A stretch of 64,000 nucleotides of DNA, from assembly GCA_963791995.1 (NCBI GenBank), contig CAWBUQ010000023.1, positions 411,729 to 475,728 of the forward strand, read 5' to 3'. The notes below the pieces were generated by a model, which saw only the letters and a list, made by a program, of their open reading frames with translations, did no database searches and was not told the DNA's origin. Made by a program: the position numbers and the translations under genes. Below are positions 35,912 to 45,320 of this stretch, one piece after another; the stretch's first letter is position 1; each line of letters begins with the position of its first letter. Source of the stretch: Bog-473 sp963791995. Lineage in GTDB: Bacteria; Actinomycetota; Acidimicrobiia; Acidimicrobiales; RAAP-2.

Positions 35912-37352
35912 GCTGACGTCAGGCCGGCTCGACTATGCAGTGCGTTTGGGATCTCACGCCTTCGCAGCGCCCGGTACACGCAGAAAGCGACTACAAAACC
36001 TACATAGAAGGAGAGGTCCGCTCCGTCGAGCCGTGTGGCAACGGGACCGATCGAGCAGTCCAGTGTTCATGAAGGGCACCATGGCACCGAAACCGACGAC
36101 CAGGGCCACGAGTGCAGTCCATCCGGCGTTCAGGTTCTTCGGATCCATCACGGAACACAAGCCCTCAAAGGTGACAGTGCCCTTGCGGTCGAGCCAGTCG
36201 ATGAGGACGATTGCGAGGAATGGAGCGATCCAGTACGCGCTAAAGAGCAGAACGGATTGGAATCGTGCTGATGTGTTTCCATCCATGGAGCCAAAGGATC
36301 ACACCGAAGGCGATCATCGTGCCACAATCGCTGCACTCCAGTTCCGCCTTCAGCCTTACTCCCGCAGCCTGCAGAGCGAGGGACCCTGAGTAGTCGTTCA
36401 TAGCGTTGCTCGTGATCGCCCCGAAGACGACGATGACGAGTGCCAACATGCCAACCGTGCCCCCGCCCACGAGGGAGCGCACACCCGCCGCTGTTTGGTT
36501 GCTCAGCACTCTTGCGCCGGCCAGGCCAATGGCATAGGTCCAGATGTAGGAGGCGCACAAGCCGCCCAGGGTCCACCAAAAGATCGGCGACGATGGCGTC
36601 TCCTTCTCCTGGTAGCGGCTGTAGTCAGCGGCGTAGCTAGCCCAGCTGAACGAACCGCTAAAGGCAATCGTTGTCATCAAGACGAAGGCGCCGATGGCAG
36701 CTCCCCCGTGAACCGTGCTGTGCAAAGGAATCTGACCGCGCTCGAGGATGCGCACCGACAAGACCACGAACAGGACGGCCAAGATGGCGCTCCCCCACAT
36801 CTCAAGCTGGTGGATCACCTCGTAGCCCAAGAATCCGACCAGCCCTTCGAGCGCGAGGACGATGAGCACCCCCACGGCGAAGGGCACGTGGAACAAGAGC
36901 TGGATTCCTTGGGCACCGAAGAGTCCAACAAGCCCGTCCCAGGCCAGAGCGCTCAGCCATTGCACGGCCGCGGGCAGCGTGATACTCCTGCCGAACGGGA
37001 GGCGCGCGAGCGGCAACTGCCCCATGCCTGTCTTGGGTCCCAAGGTGGCAAGGAGCCCGACGGGCACCGCACCGAGGACCACCCCGATCACGATGGCCAC
37101 GAAGCCTGGCCAAAATCCCAACCCGAGCGTAAAGGCCAAGGTGCCGGTGAAGACACCGGAGAGTTCCATATTCGGCGCGAACCACACCGTGAAGTTCCGG
37201 CGCGACGAGCCGTAGCGCTGGTCCTCGGGAATCGGAGCCATGCCATGGCTCTCTACAACGAGGTCGCCGCGGTGCGTGGGGCGAGCACCTGCAAAGACCT
37301 CCGCTCGATCACCGTCGTTGAAAAGCAACGCTCGATCAGGCCGACCGCTCAC
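35887..37352 (-). CDS. NCS1-family permease, probable thiamine-precursor (HMP) transporter (apparent +1 frameshifts near 36290 and 36030)
   Basis: Nucleobase:cation symporter-1 family, ~487 residues after correction, ~12 helices. Typical elements are the GSSRRNFTVWFAPNMELSGVF-like start, GLFGAQGIQ, WASYAADYSRYQ and the C-terminal WLDRKGTVTF region. An extra base near 36290 and another near 36030 split the reading; removing them gives DGADLSFYVGFVVAFCVYRALRR and a stop at 35887. A TPP riboswitch directly upstream implies a thiamine-related substrate, as in CytX-type hydroxymethylpyrimidine transporters. GTG 37352 lies 7 bases after an AGGAGG embedded in the riboswitch 3' strand. Confidence 0.8.
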
Positions 37353-37361
37353 CAATGCCTC

Positions 37362-37450
37362 CTCCCTTCGCCGGCATTACCCGGAGCAGGTTCAACGGTC
37401 GACACCAGCGAGGTGCCCTCTCAGCCCGGTCTGTCCGAGCTCCCGTGAGC
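37362..37450 (-). promoter_or_regulatory. TPP riboswitch (thi-box)
   Basis: On the minus strand the hallmark blocks appear in order: CACGGGAGCTCGG, GGGCTGAGAGGG, ACCGTTGAACCTG, CCGGGTAATGCCGGCGAAGGGAG. CUGAGA and the CCGG-GUAAUGCC-GG hairpin are the thiamine-pyrophosphate binding core. The final GGGAGGAGG is also the ribosome site of the NCS1 permease, so binding TPP most likely blocks translation start. Confidence 0.93.
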
Positions 37451-37791
37451 TAAGTCTCGCGCATCGGATCTCCCCGCTGCGCGGGTTCAGCCATGGCAAG
37501 CCCGACAAGCGCACCCCAGGGGAAGGGAGTCCAATCAATTGGGGACCATGGGTCTGCCGAGACTTCGGTTGACTCCGAGACGCAAAGGGGAGCCAAATGG
37601 GGAACCACGGACGACCGCACACGTATCAGCGGCAATGGGCGCGGGTGCATTGCCGAACCATTAACAGTGCCTACATCGGCACGCGTACAGATGCGCACGA
37701 ACAGTCAGGTCGACTCCGCAGGCCACGACCTCTACAAATCCATCGTAGCGCTCCTCGTTGGAAAACCACCCCTGACCAGGGATTTCGGACC
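37451..37791. other. Non-coding stretch between TPP riboswitch and att fragment
   Basis: About 340 bp with no convincing gene, repeat or RNA. It should contain the promoter of the riboswitch transcript (leftward), but I cannot place -35/-10 boxes with confidence. Confidence 0.4.
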
Positions 37792-37835
37792 GGTGGAGGT
37801 GAAGGGATTCGAACCCTCGGCCTCTGCGTTGCGAA
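37792..37835 (-). repeat. tRNA-Ala 3'-half fragment (candidate attachment site)
   Basis: Forty-one of 44 bases match 55092-55135, the 3' half of tRNA-Ala from the anticodon loop to the acceptor end; the three differences are one in the T arm and two in the anticodon stem. There is no 5' half, so it is not a tRNA gene. It is the expected left direct repeat of an element integrated in the tRNA. Confidence 0.7.
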
Positions 37836-37939
37836 TGTCTGGTTCTCGGTGTTTTGACCAGGGCCTTTCCGAGGACTTTCCTGGTAGTGGCGTTTCGATC
37901 CCCTCAGGTTCCCTCACGATCCCTCTCCTTCCCTCTCGA

Positions 37940-37959
37940 TAAAGACACGTAAAGACACG
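37940..37959 (+). repeat. Tandem iteron TAAAGACACG x2 (left end)
   Basis: Two perfect 10-bp units, identical to 55017-55036, located 104 bp inside the left tRNA fragment. Same-strand copies flanking the att core are what integrase arm-type binding sites would look like; a diverged pair also exists at 23743-23762. Confidence 0.6.
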
Positions 37960-38195
37960 CTGCAACCGAGCTGCGGCGTGTCCACGGGTCGATACGCACG
38001 TTCGATCGGCAGGCCTCGCAATGCGCAGCGAATGGCGCCTGTTCCCTGTTGACGACGATTATGTTCCTTGGCGACCGGCAGGCCATCTTCGACCATGAAG
38101 CGGACCGTGCTTGTCGCCGGGGCAGACGACGGAAGGCCAATCGTTCTCTCCGCCAGCAGCCGGTCTGCGACCTGTCGGGTCATGCCAACCTCGTC
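37960..38195 (-). pseudogene. Excisionase-like remnant (copy B)
   Basis: Homologous to 23763-23995 and, in its distal part, to 41815-41940. Reading leftward from ATG ~38183 (MTRQVADRLLAERTIG...) it resembles a small HTH_17/excisionase protein, with further pieces FMVEDGLPV and GAIRCALRGLPIERAYRP that would match the wing region, but the pieces are frame-shifted against each other. It sits directly inside the left iteron, where xis genes of integrative elements are often found. Confidence 0.4.
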
Positions 38196-38411
38196 CTCGG
38201 TGGGGTAGTCGACTATCACGGTGGCAAGGCGAGGGTCTCTGTCGCGGATGCTCCGCTCCTCCCCCGGTGTGCAGTTCCGTCCACCCAGTTGCTGACGGGT
38301 GTTTCCAGCGCCACAGTCCTTCTCGGTGACGCTCCTCACGAGATGGTCCTCAATCTCTCCGACCACGAAAACCCAGAGAGATACGCCGACCTGGGCACGC
38401 GTCGTCGCAGA

Positions 38412-38748
38412 CCACTCGACGTACTCCACGACCGCCCCGTTGGAATAGCTCATCGTAACGTTCCGTCCCGTGGGCTGGTGCGCCGGTTCGCGGAGGATCC
38501 GTCCACCCATGCCCGCAGCGTCAGCGACCGCCACATCGAGGTCATCCACGATGACGGTCACCTGGGTCGACCGGAACGGCTCGATGACCTCTGGGACCTG
38601 CGAGGATCAACACCTCACCGACCAATGCCAACTCCAACCCTGAACCGTGGGAGAAGCGCAATCGAGGATTGTCGCCAGAGCTGAACAAGGCAATGCCCTC
38701 CTCGATGTCCGACACATACACCCGAGCAAAGGTCGCGAGATGCGCCAC
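38412..38748 (-). CDS. VOC (glyoxalase/bleomycin-resistance fold) protein (apparent +1 frameshift near 38592)
   Basis: Small VOC-superfamily protein of about 112 recognisable residues. The first half begins at GTG 38748 with ATFARVYVSDIEEGIALF and ELALVGEVLILAGP. One extra base near 38592 precedes the second half, EVIEPFRSTQVTVIVDDLD, GRILREPAHQPTGRN and the closing VVEYVEW beta strand. The frame then stays open into the excisionase remnant until 37914, so the true C-terminus is unclear. Metal ligands cannot be assigned with certainty. Confidence 0.6.
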
Positions 38749-38930
38749 AGAGCGGAGGCCACCTCCACGGTCGATCACCCAACCGGATCGGCACGCTGCC
38801 GCGAAGCGGCAGCGAGATGGCGAGGGTCGACTGGCCTGTGTCCTCGGCTTCCCGATAAGCGGGCAAGGCAGCAACGTTGCAGTCCAACGGCCCGAGCGGC
38901 GCGCAGGAAGTATCGTGCGGGTGACTCCAC

Positions 38931-39554
38931 TCATGAGTTTATCTTTCCAACGAGATCGATAAGGGCCTGCCTGATGGAGGAATGGATTGCCGGATCGGCG
39001 ATCAGTCCGCTTTGGACCGCCTGACGCGGAACGGGGACCCTTGCGCAGGCACTTTCCACTAACGACGCGTGAGCGTAACCGAGGACCTCGCGGAGGGAGT
39101 CGTGGACGTCGGCCGCGCCAGTAGTTGACGCGGACGTATTGATCCAGGCAACTGGCTTCTAGTAGATCGAGCCCGGCTCGCCATTCCCGATGGTCCAGTC
39201 GAGGACATTCTTGAATGAACCGAGGAGGGCGCCCGCACACTCCGGTGTGGAGAAGAGAATGGCGTCAGACCAATGGATCATGGTGCGTAGCTGCGCGACT
39301 GCAGGGTCCAGCAGTGGCGCGCCGAGGTCCGGGTTGAAATGCGGAATCCTGCCCATGCCGTCATACATCACGGGTTCAATGCCCGGCGGTGCGATCGAAA
39401 CGGCGGACCGAGGCAGTGCAGTGTTCGTAGACGCCTCGCGCAGGCTTCCGGAAATGAGAAGGACCCTGGCAGGGCGGCCCCCCGAAAACGAAGGCATTGC
39501 CGTTACTTGCGTCACGGCCGGAAGCTGACCGACGTCTTGGGCGGTCTTATCCAC
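38931..39554 (-). pseudogene. NADPH-dependent FMN reductase family, in-frame stop at 39159-39161
   Basis: Flavodoxin-like FMN reductase: RVLLISGSLREASTN (FMN phosphate loop), DGMGRIPHFNPDL, and FSTPECAGALLGSFKNVLDW are all standard. After GEPGSIY a TAG interrupts, yet the same frame continues with KPVAWINTSASTTGAADVH...REVLGYAHA and runs to a TGA at 38931-38933, exactly the missing C-terminal half. This is a nonsense substitution (family residue usually Gly/Glu), not an indel. Start taken at GTG 39554; ATG 39497 is the alternative. Confidence 0.75.
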
Positions 39555-40959
39555 GAGTACCGACTCCTTCTCTGGGCTGGGCGGATGGGTTCTCGGCTCC
39601 CGCAGGACGGGCTCTGGCCACGGACCGTTCGTGCTGTGGCGACGGCGTCGCCGGTCGAGGGGGCCAGACTTCGCTCGCTCGTCGGTGGCGACGGTGCTGG
39701 ACCACAAGGGCGAAAAGGGCCGCTACGGCTAGAACGATGACGATGGTGCCGTAGACCTTGGCTGTAGTCAGGACCCCGGCTCCGTGAGCGACGACATAGC
39801 CGGCCGCCACGGCAGGGAGTCCGAAGGCGAGGTAGCTGATGACGTAGATGGTCGACAGGACCCCCGCTCGCTCGTGAGGTGTCACCAGGGGCAGCACTGA
39901 TCGCAACGCGCCCTGGAACCCGAAGCCAAACCCGATTCCGGCGAGTACCGTTCCCAAGAAGAAGGCGGTGGTCGACGTGTTGGCAATGGCGAGGACCATG
40001 AGACCTGCGCCGACGATCAGCGTGACGGTGCAGTGGAACAAGACCTTCCGCTGCGACACCCTGTTCGCAAAGAAGGCCGTCACCGCACCGCTCAGAGCGA
40101 GCGCGAACAATGAGAGTCCTCCCAGCGCCACGGAGCCCGATCCGGTCAGGAAGCGCACCATGGTTGGGCCGAGTGATGCATACAGGCCGGCCAGGGCCCA
40201 GATGGCCACCAGGATCGGGGTTGCGATCAGCAATGGTGCTCGGGCTGCTCGAGGCCATGCGAGGTGCGGCCTCAGTGAAGCCACTGCCCCGACCTTCTTG
40301 GTCGACAGTTCGCCCATCAGGACGACTCCGACTCCCTCGAGTACCAACATCGCCAGCAACGCCACGTAAATCAAGCGTGTCGGCGCCGGCCAACACTGGA
40401 CCATCAGGCCGGAGACGAGTGCGCCGACGGCCGTTCCCGAGACGGTTGCCACTCCGCTCACGATGGTGCCCTTGACCTTGTCGAGGTCGAGGAGCCCGGC
40501 GCCAATGGCTCCTAAGGCTCCTCCAGTCGCGACACCCTGGATGATGCGTGCCACAAAAAGGGCCGGGACACCGCTCGCCGCGGCAAAGACGGACAGGGCC
40601 GCGACCTGGAGGAGGATGGCCGCCAGGAGTACCGGTTGACGCCCTATGTGATCGGACAGAGACCCGACGGTGAGGAGTGCCGCCAGCACGGCAACGGCAT
40701 AGACGGCGAAGACCACCGTCAAGGTGATCGGTGAGAAATGCCAATTCGCCTCGTAGATGGCGTAGAGGGGCGTGGGTGCGCTGGATGCAGCCAGAAAGGT
40801 CACCGCAATCGACACCAAGAGTGCGAACGACACCCGACAAGAGAGGTGTCCGTTGGTCGCGACGCCGGCACCGTCGCCGACCCGATGCGCCGAGCCAAGG
40901 GGCGACGGCGGGCCATGTGCATCTGGCCTCAGTGAATCGATGACGTCAGTAGCACTCAT
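39547..40959 (-). CDS. MFS efflux transporter
   Basis: A 470-residue major facilitator, ~12 helices, with the motif-A loop GSLSDHIGRQPVLL after TM2 and APTPLYAIYEANWHFS near TM1, a pattern of drug-efflux MFS proteins. The C-terminal tail is basic and Arg/Pro-rich. ATG 40959 has an AAGGAG site 5 bases upstream. Divergent from a TetR gene with two palindromes in the gap, so it is probably that regulator's target. It overlaps the flavin reductase start by 8 bp. Confidence 0.83.
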   Translation of the reverse strand: MSATDVIDSLRPDAHGPPSPLGSAHRVGDGAGVATNGHLSCRVSFALLVSIAVTFLAASSAPTPLYAIYEANWHFSPITLTVVFAVYAVAVLAALLTVGSLSDHIGRQPVLLAAILLQVAALSVFAAASGVPALFVARIIQGVATGGALGAIGAGLLDLDKVKGTIVSGVATVSGTAVGALVSGLMVQCWPAPTRLIYVALLAMLVLEGVGVVLMGELSTKKVGAVASLRPHLAWPRAARAPLLIATPILVAIWALAGLYASLGPTMVRFLTGSGSVALGGLSLFALALSGAVTAFFANRVSQRKVLFHCTVTLIVGAGLMVLAIANTSTTAFFLGTVLAGIGFGFGFQGALRSVLPLVTPHERAGVLSTIYVISYLAFGLPAVAAGYVVAHGAGVLTTAKVYGTIVIVLAVAALFALVVQHRRHRRASEVWPPRPATPSPQHERSVARARPAGAENPSAQPREGVGTRG

Positions 40960-41020
40960 CGCAGCTCCTTCGAGTGGGTTGCTCCGCGAACGACCGGTTC
41001 CAGGTCTCCGCCTGCTGAGT

Positions 41021-41063
41021 AGACCGGTCTGTCTACCCTCGGTCTATCTAGACAGATCTGTCT
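41021..41063. promoter_or_regulatory. Two palindromic operators between MFS and TetR genes
   Basis: AGACCGGTCT (41021-41030, perfect palindrome, flanked by GT..GTCTAC) and AGACAGATCTGTCT (41050-41063, perfect 14-bp palindrome), sharing the half-site AGAC/GTCT. The second lies 16 bp before the TetR ATG. This fits a TetR dimer controlling both genes. Confidence 0.65.
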
Positions 41064-41078
41064 GGTATTGTCAAGGCC

Positions 41079-41656
41079 ATGACGACAACGACGATCGAAG
41101 GCAGCTCGGCGCGAGATCGACTGCTCGCGGCCGCCGACGAGCTGTTCTACGCAGAGGGGGTCCATGCGGTCGGGATCGACCGGGTGATCGAGAGGGCCGG
41201 CGTGGCCAAGGCCTCCCTCTACAACGTGTTCGGCAGCAAGGACGAGCTGGTCAAGGCCTACCTCGAACGGCGGAGCGCGGTGATACAGGCTCGGATCACA
41301 CAGGGACTGCAGCAGTACAAGACCCACGCGAGAAGCTGATCGGGATCTTCGAACTCCAGGGCAAGTCCTTTGCCCAACCCGGCTTTCGCGGCTGTGCGTT
41401 CATCGGCGCCAGCTCAGAGTCGCCACGTTCGGGCGGGCCCGTCGAAACCGCCGCCGCCGAGCACCGCGGCTGGATCCGAAGCCTGTTCCTCGAGCTGGCA
41501 GACCAAGTCGGCGCGCCTCGACCGACCGCACTGGCCAAGCAGCTGTCACTGGTCAACGACGGCGCGTTCATTGCCGCATGGATGGATGGCGATCGCACTG
41601 CGGCTGCCACCGCTCGGACCATCGCCACCATGCTCGTCAACGCGGCATTGGACTGA
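41079..41656 (+). CDS. TetR-family regulator (one base missing near 41325)
   Basis: Repressor of ~192 residues. HTH: RDRLLAAADELFYAEGVHAVGID...AGVAKASLYNVFGSKDELV. The frame stops early at 41338; restoring one G in AAGACCCACG gives QQYKDPREKLIGIFELQGKSFAQPGFRGCAFI and a full ligand-binding domain ending VNAALD at 41656. The domain resembles TetR_C_16/AcrR-like members with a GFRGCAF motif. This is one of the few deletions, against many insertions, in the window. Divergent from the MFS gene. Confidence 0.78.
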
Positions 41657-41814
41657 CCGCCGGCGGTCGTCCGCAGTAAGACGAGGCGGTCGATGCGCCG
41701 GTAGGGCCAACCCCGGTCGGAGCTTTTGGCGTTGCGCAAGAAACTCTTGTGGCTCGATGCGACGAACGAGCCCGCAAGATCGCCGTTCAGACACTTGGCC
41801 AACCTGCGTCAGCT

Positions 41815-41940
41815 TGTGGATATGGGCTATTGAATACTTGTTGCTGGCAAAACGACGGAACGCCAATCTTCTGTCCGGCGGCCCGGTTGATACCTGTCTC
41901 GCCGTGCCTACCAGGTCACCCGCCCGGTCATCTCCTAATC
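41815..41940 (-). pseudogene. Excisionase-like remnant (copy C)
   Basis: Aligns with the distal part of the remnants at 23.9 and 38.1 kb around ACGACGGAA.GCCAAT.TTCT and ACCTGTC; read leftward it gives ARQVS... and further on RRIEPQEFLAQRQ, an excisionase-like C-terminal helix. The surrounding 41657-42064 holds no other credible gene. Confidence 0.3.
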
Positions 41941-42064
41941 CTGGGTCGACGCCAGCCCTACACACATCATTGTTATGAGACGCATTTGGACCGTCTACCT
42001 CGTATCCATGGGTGGAGCGCATGGTCCAGAATCGGTCATCCAGTGAACAGACCTGCTCGGTCAT

Positions 42065-44279
42065 TCACCGTGTTCCCATAGCGACGAGCTCACGGTCATC
42101 GGCCAATTCCACGAGATCCTCGGTCTCGATGTGCGGGATTGGCAGCTTCCGGTCAAGCCAAGCAGGCAGCCACCAGTTCGACGCCCCGAGGAGGTGCATG
42201 AGCGAGGGCACGAGCACGGTGCGCACGATGAAGGCGTCGATGATGATCGCCACCGCGAAGCCGATACCGAACTCTTGGATCACAAGGGCGTTACTAATCA
42301 AGCTGAACGACAAGAAGACCAGGATCATGATCAGCCCCGCCGCCGTGATGACCCTGCCGGTCTCCGCCTGCCCACGGGTGACAGACCTGCGGTTGTCATC
42401 CGTCGCGACCCACTCCTCGCGTATCCGGCTGACGAGAAAGATCTCGTAGTCCATCGACAAGCCGAAGAGCACGGCGAACATCATGACCGGGAGGTACACC
42501 TCGATCGGACCGGCCTTCGCGAAGCCGAGGACGGGTCTGAGCCAGCCGTACTGGAAGGCGGCCGTGATCGCCCCCAACGCGGCCCCAACGGAAATGATGT
42601 TCATCACCGATGCCGTCAAGGGGATGACGAGGCTGCGGAAGACGGTCATGAGGAGCAAGAAGGCCAGCAAAACGATCACGACCACGAACAGCGGGAGCTT
42701 GCTCGCCAACACCTTCGAGAAATCGATGCCCGACGCCGTTGTTCCGCCGACATGGATGGCAAGGGAGGTGCCCTCCGTCGCCTTCGGCACCTCGGCGCGG
42801 ATGTGGTTGACCAGATCAGTGGTCTGCGATGCCTGCGGGGAAGAGTCGGGGTAGACAATGGCAACCGCGGCCTTGCCATTCGGGCTAGTCTGCGGCGGCA
42901 GCACCCGAGCAACCCCCGGAGCGTGCTGAAGGGTCCCGGCGAATTCGTCGAAGGACCTGAGGTCGGCGACGCTGTTGATCTTGCCGACCACCTGCAGCGG
43001 GCCGTTGAAGCCCGGGCCAAAACCTTTTGCCAATAGGTTGTAGGCGAGCAGCGTGGTCGACCCAGAAGGATCTTCTCCGGTGTCAGCCAACCCGAGGCGA
43101 AGGCTGAAGAAGGGGAGGGCCACAACGAGGATCAGCGCGAAGCTGAGCACCCCCAGGATCGCCGACCGCCGCTCGACGAACGCAGCCCACCACGTCCAGA
43201 ACGGACTCGCCCCGCGGTCCTTCACCGCGCCGACCTCCCCCACTGCCGATCCGTCGCGGAAGAGGTGGCGACGGTCGCGGCGGGAGATGGCCTTGTACCC
43301 GTAGAAGCCGAGCATGGCTGGCAGCAGGGTGAGGGACGTGAGCATGGTGAGCAAGACGACGAAGGCCGCGCCGAGCGAAACGCCATAGAGGAAGGTCAGC
43401 GCGAGCGCGAACATCCCAAGAAGGGCGATGCAGACCGTCAATCCGGCTATCGACACCGCTCGCCCAGAAGTGTTGAGGGCGAGCATCACAGCTTCTTCGG
43501 GGCTGCGGCCCGCGAGCAACTCTCTGCGATAGCGGTTGACGATGAACAGCGCATAGTCGATGCCGACCCCGAGGGCAATCAGTTCGGCCAACTGAGTGGC
43601 GAACTGGGGGACGCTGAAGGCGTGAGAAAGGATGCCGATAAGCGACGTTCCGATGCCGATGGCAACGACGGCCGACATCAACGGAAGCAGAGCACTGAGC
43701 AATGACCGCCTGAAGGCGAAGAACAACACGACGAGAGCGAGCAGCGCACCGACAATGAAGTCGGTGGAGCCACCACCTTGGTTCTCCCCGCTCTCCACGG
43801 CCGCGCCGCCCAGCTGGACATTGATCAGGTGCGGGTTCACCGCTTGGGCGCTATGGATCAGTTGCTTCGCCTCGGCGGTCGAGATCTCCTGCGGCTGGGC
43901 GTTGAGCTGTACCGTGGCGAGACCGATCGTCCTGTCCTTCGAGATCAACCCAGAGTGGTAGGGCGAGGTGACGCGCGTCACGAACGACAGCCGCCCCACC
44001 CTGTCGAGCATGCTATTGACCGCTGCAACCTCCTGGGGGCTGGTCAAAGTCGCGGTCTTTGCCTGCACAACGATCTGGTCGCTGTCGCCGCTCTGAGAGG
44101 GGAAGTTTGCTTGAACGATGGCAAGAGACCTCACTTGAGTCAGTCGAGGGAAAGGAAAAGTTATTGCTGTAGTTCGATCCCACTGAACGGGAGATCCCCG
44201 AGACGAGTACAAGTGCGACAAGCCATGCCAACACGACGAGCTTGCGGCGTCGGAAGCAGAAGCGGGCGAGTGTAGTCAT
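42065..44279 (-). CDS. MMPL-family RND transporter (apparent +1 frameshift near 44130)
   Basis: RND-type exporter of ~737 residues with ~12 helices in two halves. N-terminus MTTLARFCFRRRKLVVLAW is the standard MMPL start; it is joined, after one extra base near 44130, to SLAIVQANFPSQSGD. The Asp/Tyr relay motif GVGIDYALFIVNRYR occurs in the first half and FGLSMDYEIFLVSRIREEW in the second. In actinobacteria MMPL proteins export lipids, siderophores or drugs; there are no lipid-synthesis genes nearby. ATG 44279 follows an AGGAGG-like GAGGATTGTG stretch. Confidence 0.85.
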
Positions 44280-44419
44280 TCACAATCCTCCTTGGCGGGG
44301 TGGTGCTGACCCGGTTGAGAGCCGCCCTGTGGAGCCGCCTTGGTAAGAGGCTCGTGTGAGTTGGCTCCGACCCTGTGGCGCCGTGCCGGGACAACCAGCT
44401 GATTCTCGAACCTCGGGCC

Positions 44420-44627
44420 TCATGCGTGGCGCTCGTTTGGCGATGAATCGGGGTCGAATGGTTTTACAGAGATCAGGCAGAGTCCGAGGTCGCAAATCTT
44501 GTTGAGCAACCCGTAAGAGGGCGGCCTGATCTGCGATCACGCCGGAGATGACGGTCTGGTTGCCGTCGCTGTTGATCTGGAGCCCTTCGAACCAGTCCGT
44601 CCAGCGGCTATCCAGGACTTCCTCCAC
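44420..44627 (-). CDS. Small conserved-type protein (apparent +1 frameshift near 44510)
   Basis: About 68 residues: VEEVLDSRWTDWFEGLQINSD, then NQTVISGVIADQAALL and, after one extra base, GLLNKICDLGLCLISVKPFD. I recall similar small actinobacterial proteins of unknown function with the pattern DQAAL..LL.KIRDLGL.L.SV. GTG start 44627, preceded in frame by a stop 10 codons upstream. It lies between the MMPL gene and an ABC remnant. Confidence 0.5.
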
Positions 44628-44849
44628 GCGTAATCTCGAACGTCAAGGGTCGGGGGTGGGTGCTCATACCTGTCCACCTGCGTTCGTCATGGGAAGCTTG
44701 AGAAGCTCTCGAGGCGCCTGTGTGGCAGACGACACGCGACGAACGTTCAGGTGCCATTGCCAGGAGTCTGATGCGTGCCAGTTCATAGATGTGACGGTAC
44801 GAGCGATGGTGTGATGAGTCGTCACCCGAAGGTGGAAGGCGAGGTGGAA

Positions 44850-45128
44850 TCTTTCGGGGAGTCCCGGTGGCACGAGAGTGCCAACCCGCATCGGAAGCGT
44901 CTGCGTGCGCCCGCACCTCGTGGCCCGGCACGCACATCTGGCCCGCGTCAACAGAACCAGGGTGGACATGATCCGGGCCATCGTTGTCTTGCCGTCGTCG
45001 TTCGGACCGAGCAGGGCGAATATCGTTCCCTCGTCGGCGGTCAGGCCGGTGTCTTCGAGCACGACCGTCTCGCCGCAGCTCTTGCACTCGCCGATCCCGA
45101 CGATGGCCCACTCCCCAGTACCGCTCAC
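44850..45128 (-). pseudogene. Degenerate DrrA-like ABC ATPase fragment
   Basis: Only the N-terminal ~90 residues of a daunorubicin-exporter ATPase are recognisable: GETVVLEDTGLTADEGTIFALLGPN, a damaged Walker A (GPNDDGKTT instead of GPNGAGKTT), ARIMSTLV, and after a shift VDAGQMCVPGHEVRAHADA. No signature or Walker B follows. It is a dead relative of the complete PadR-ABC cluster at 51 kb. The flanking 44628-44849 and 45129-45320 show no further gene. Confidence 0.7.
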
Positions 45129-45320
45129 CGGACCGCCGCCGGATGCACGTCCTCAAACCGCGCCACCTCGAAGCCGTGCTCGCAGCGAATCCGATCGCCG
45201 ATGGCATTGACATTCCACGACCGCCCAAAGCGGCGAGCGCGTCCGTCGTCACACAATCGTGCACTTGGCCGGTGGACTTTCACCGCTAGAACGGTGCCAA
45301 GAAGATGGCGATGGGCCGCG

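Noticed and set aside
37792..37835. Second tRNA-Ala gene
   Set aside because: Only the 3' half is present; no D arm or 5' acceptor strand follows, so it cannot fold as a tRNA.
37600..37857. Coding frame with GGGEGIRTLGLCVANVW
   Set aside because: This peptide is a translation of the tRNA 3'-half fragment, a well-known annotation artefact, not a gene.
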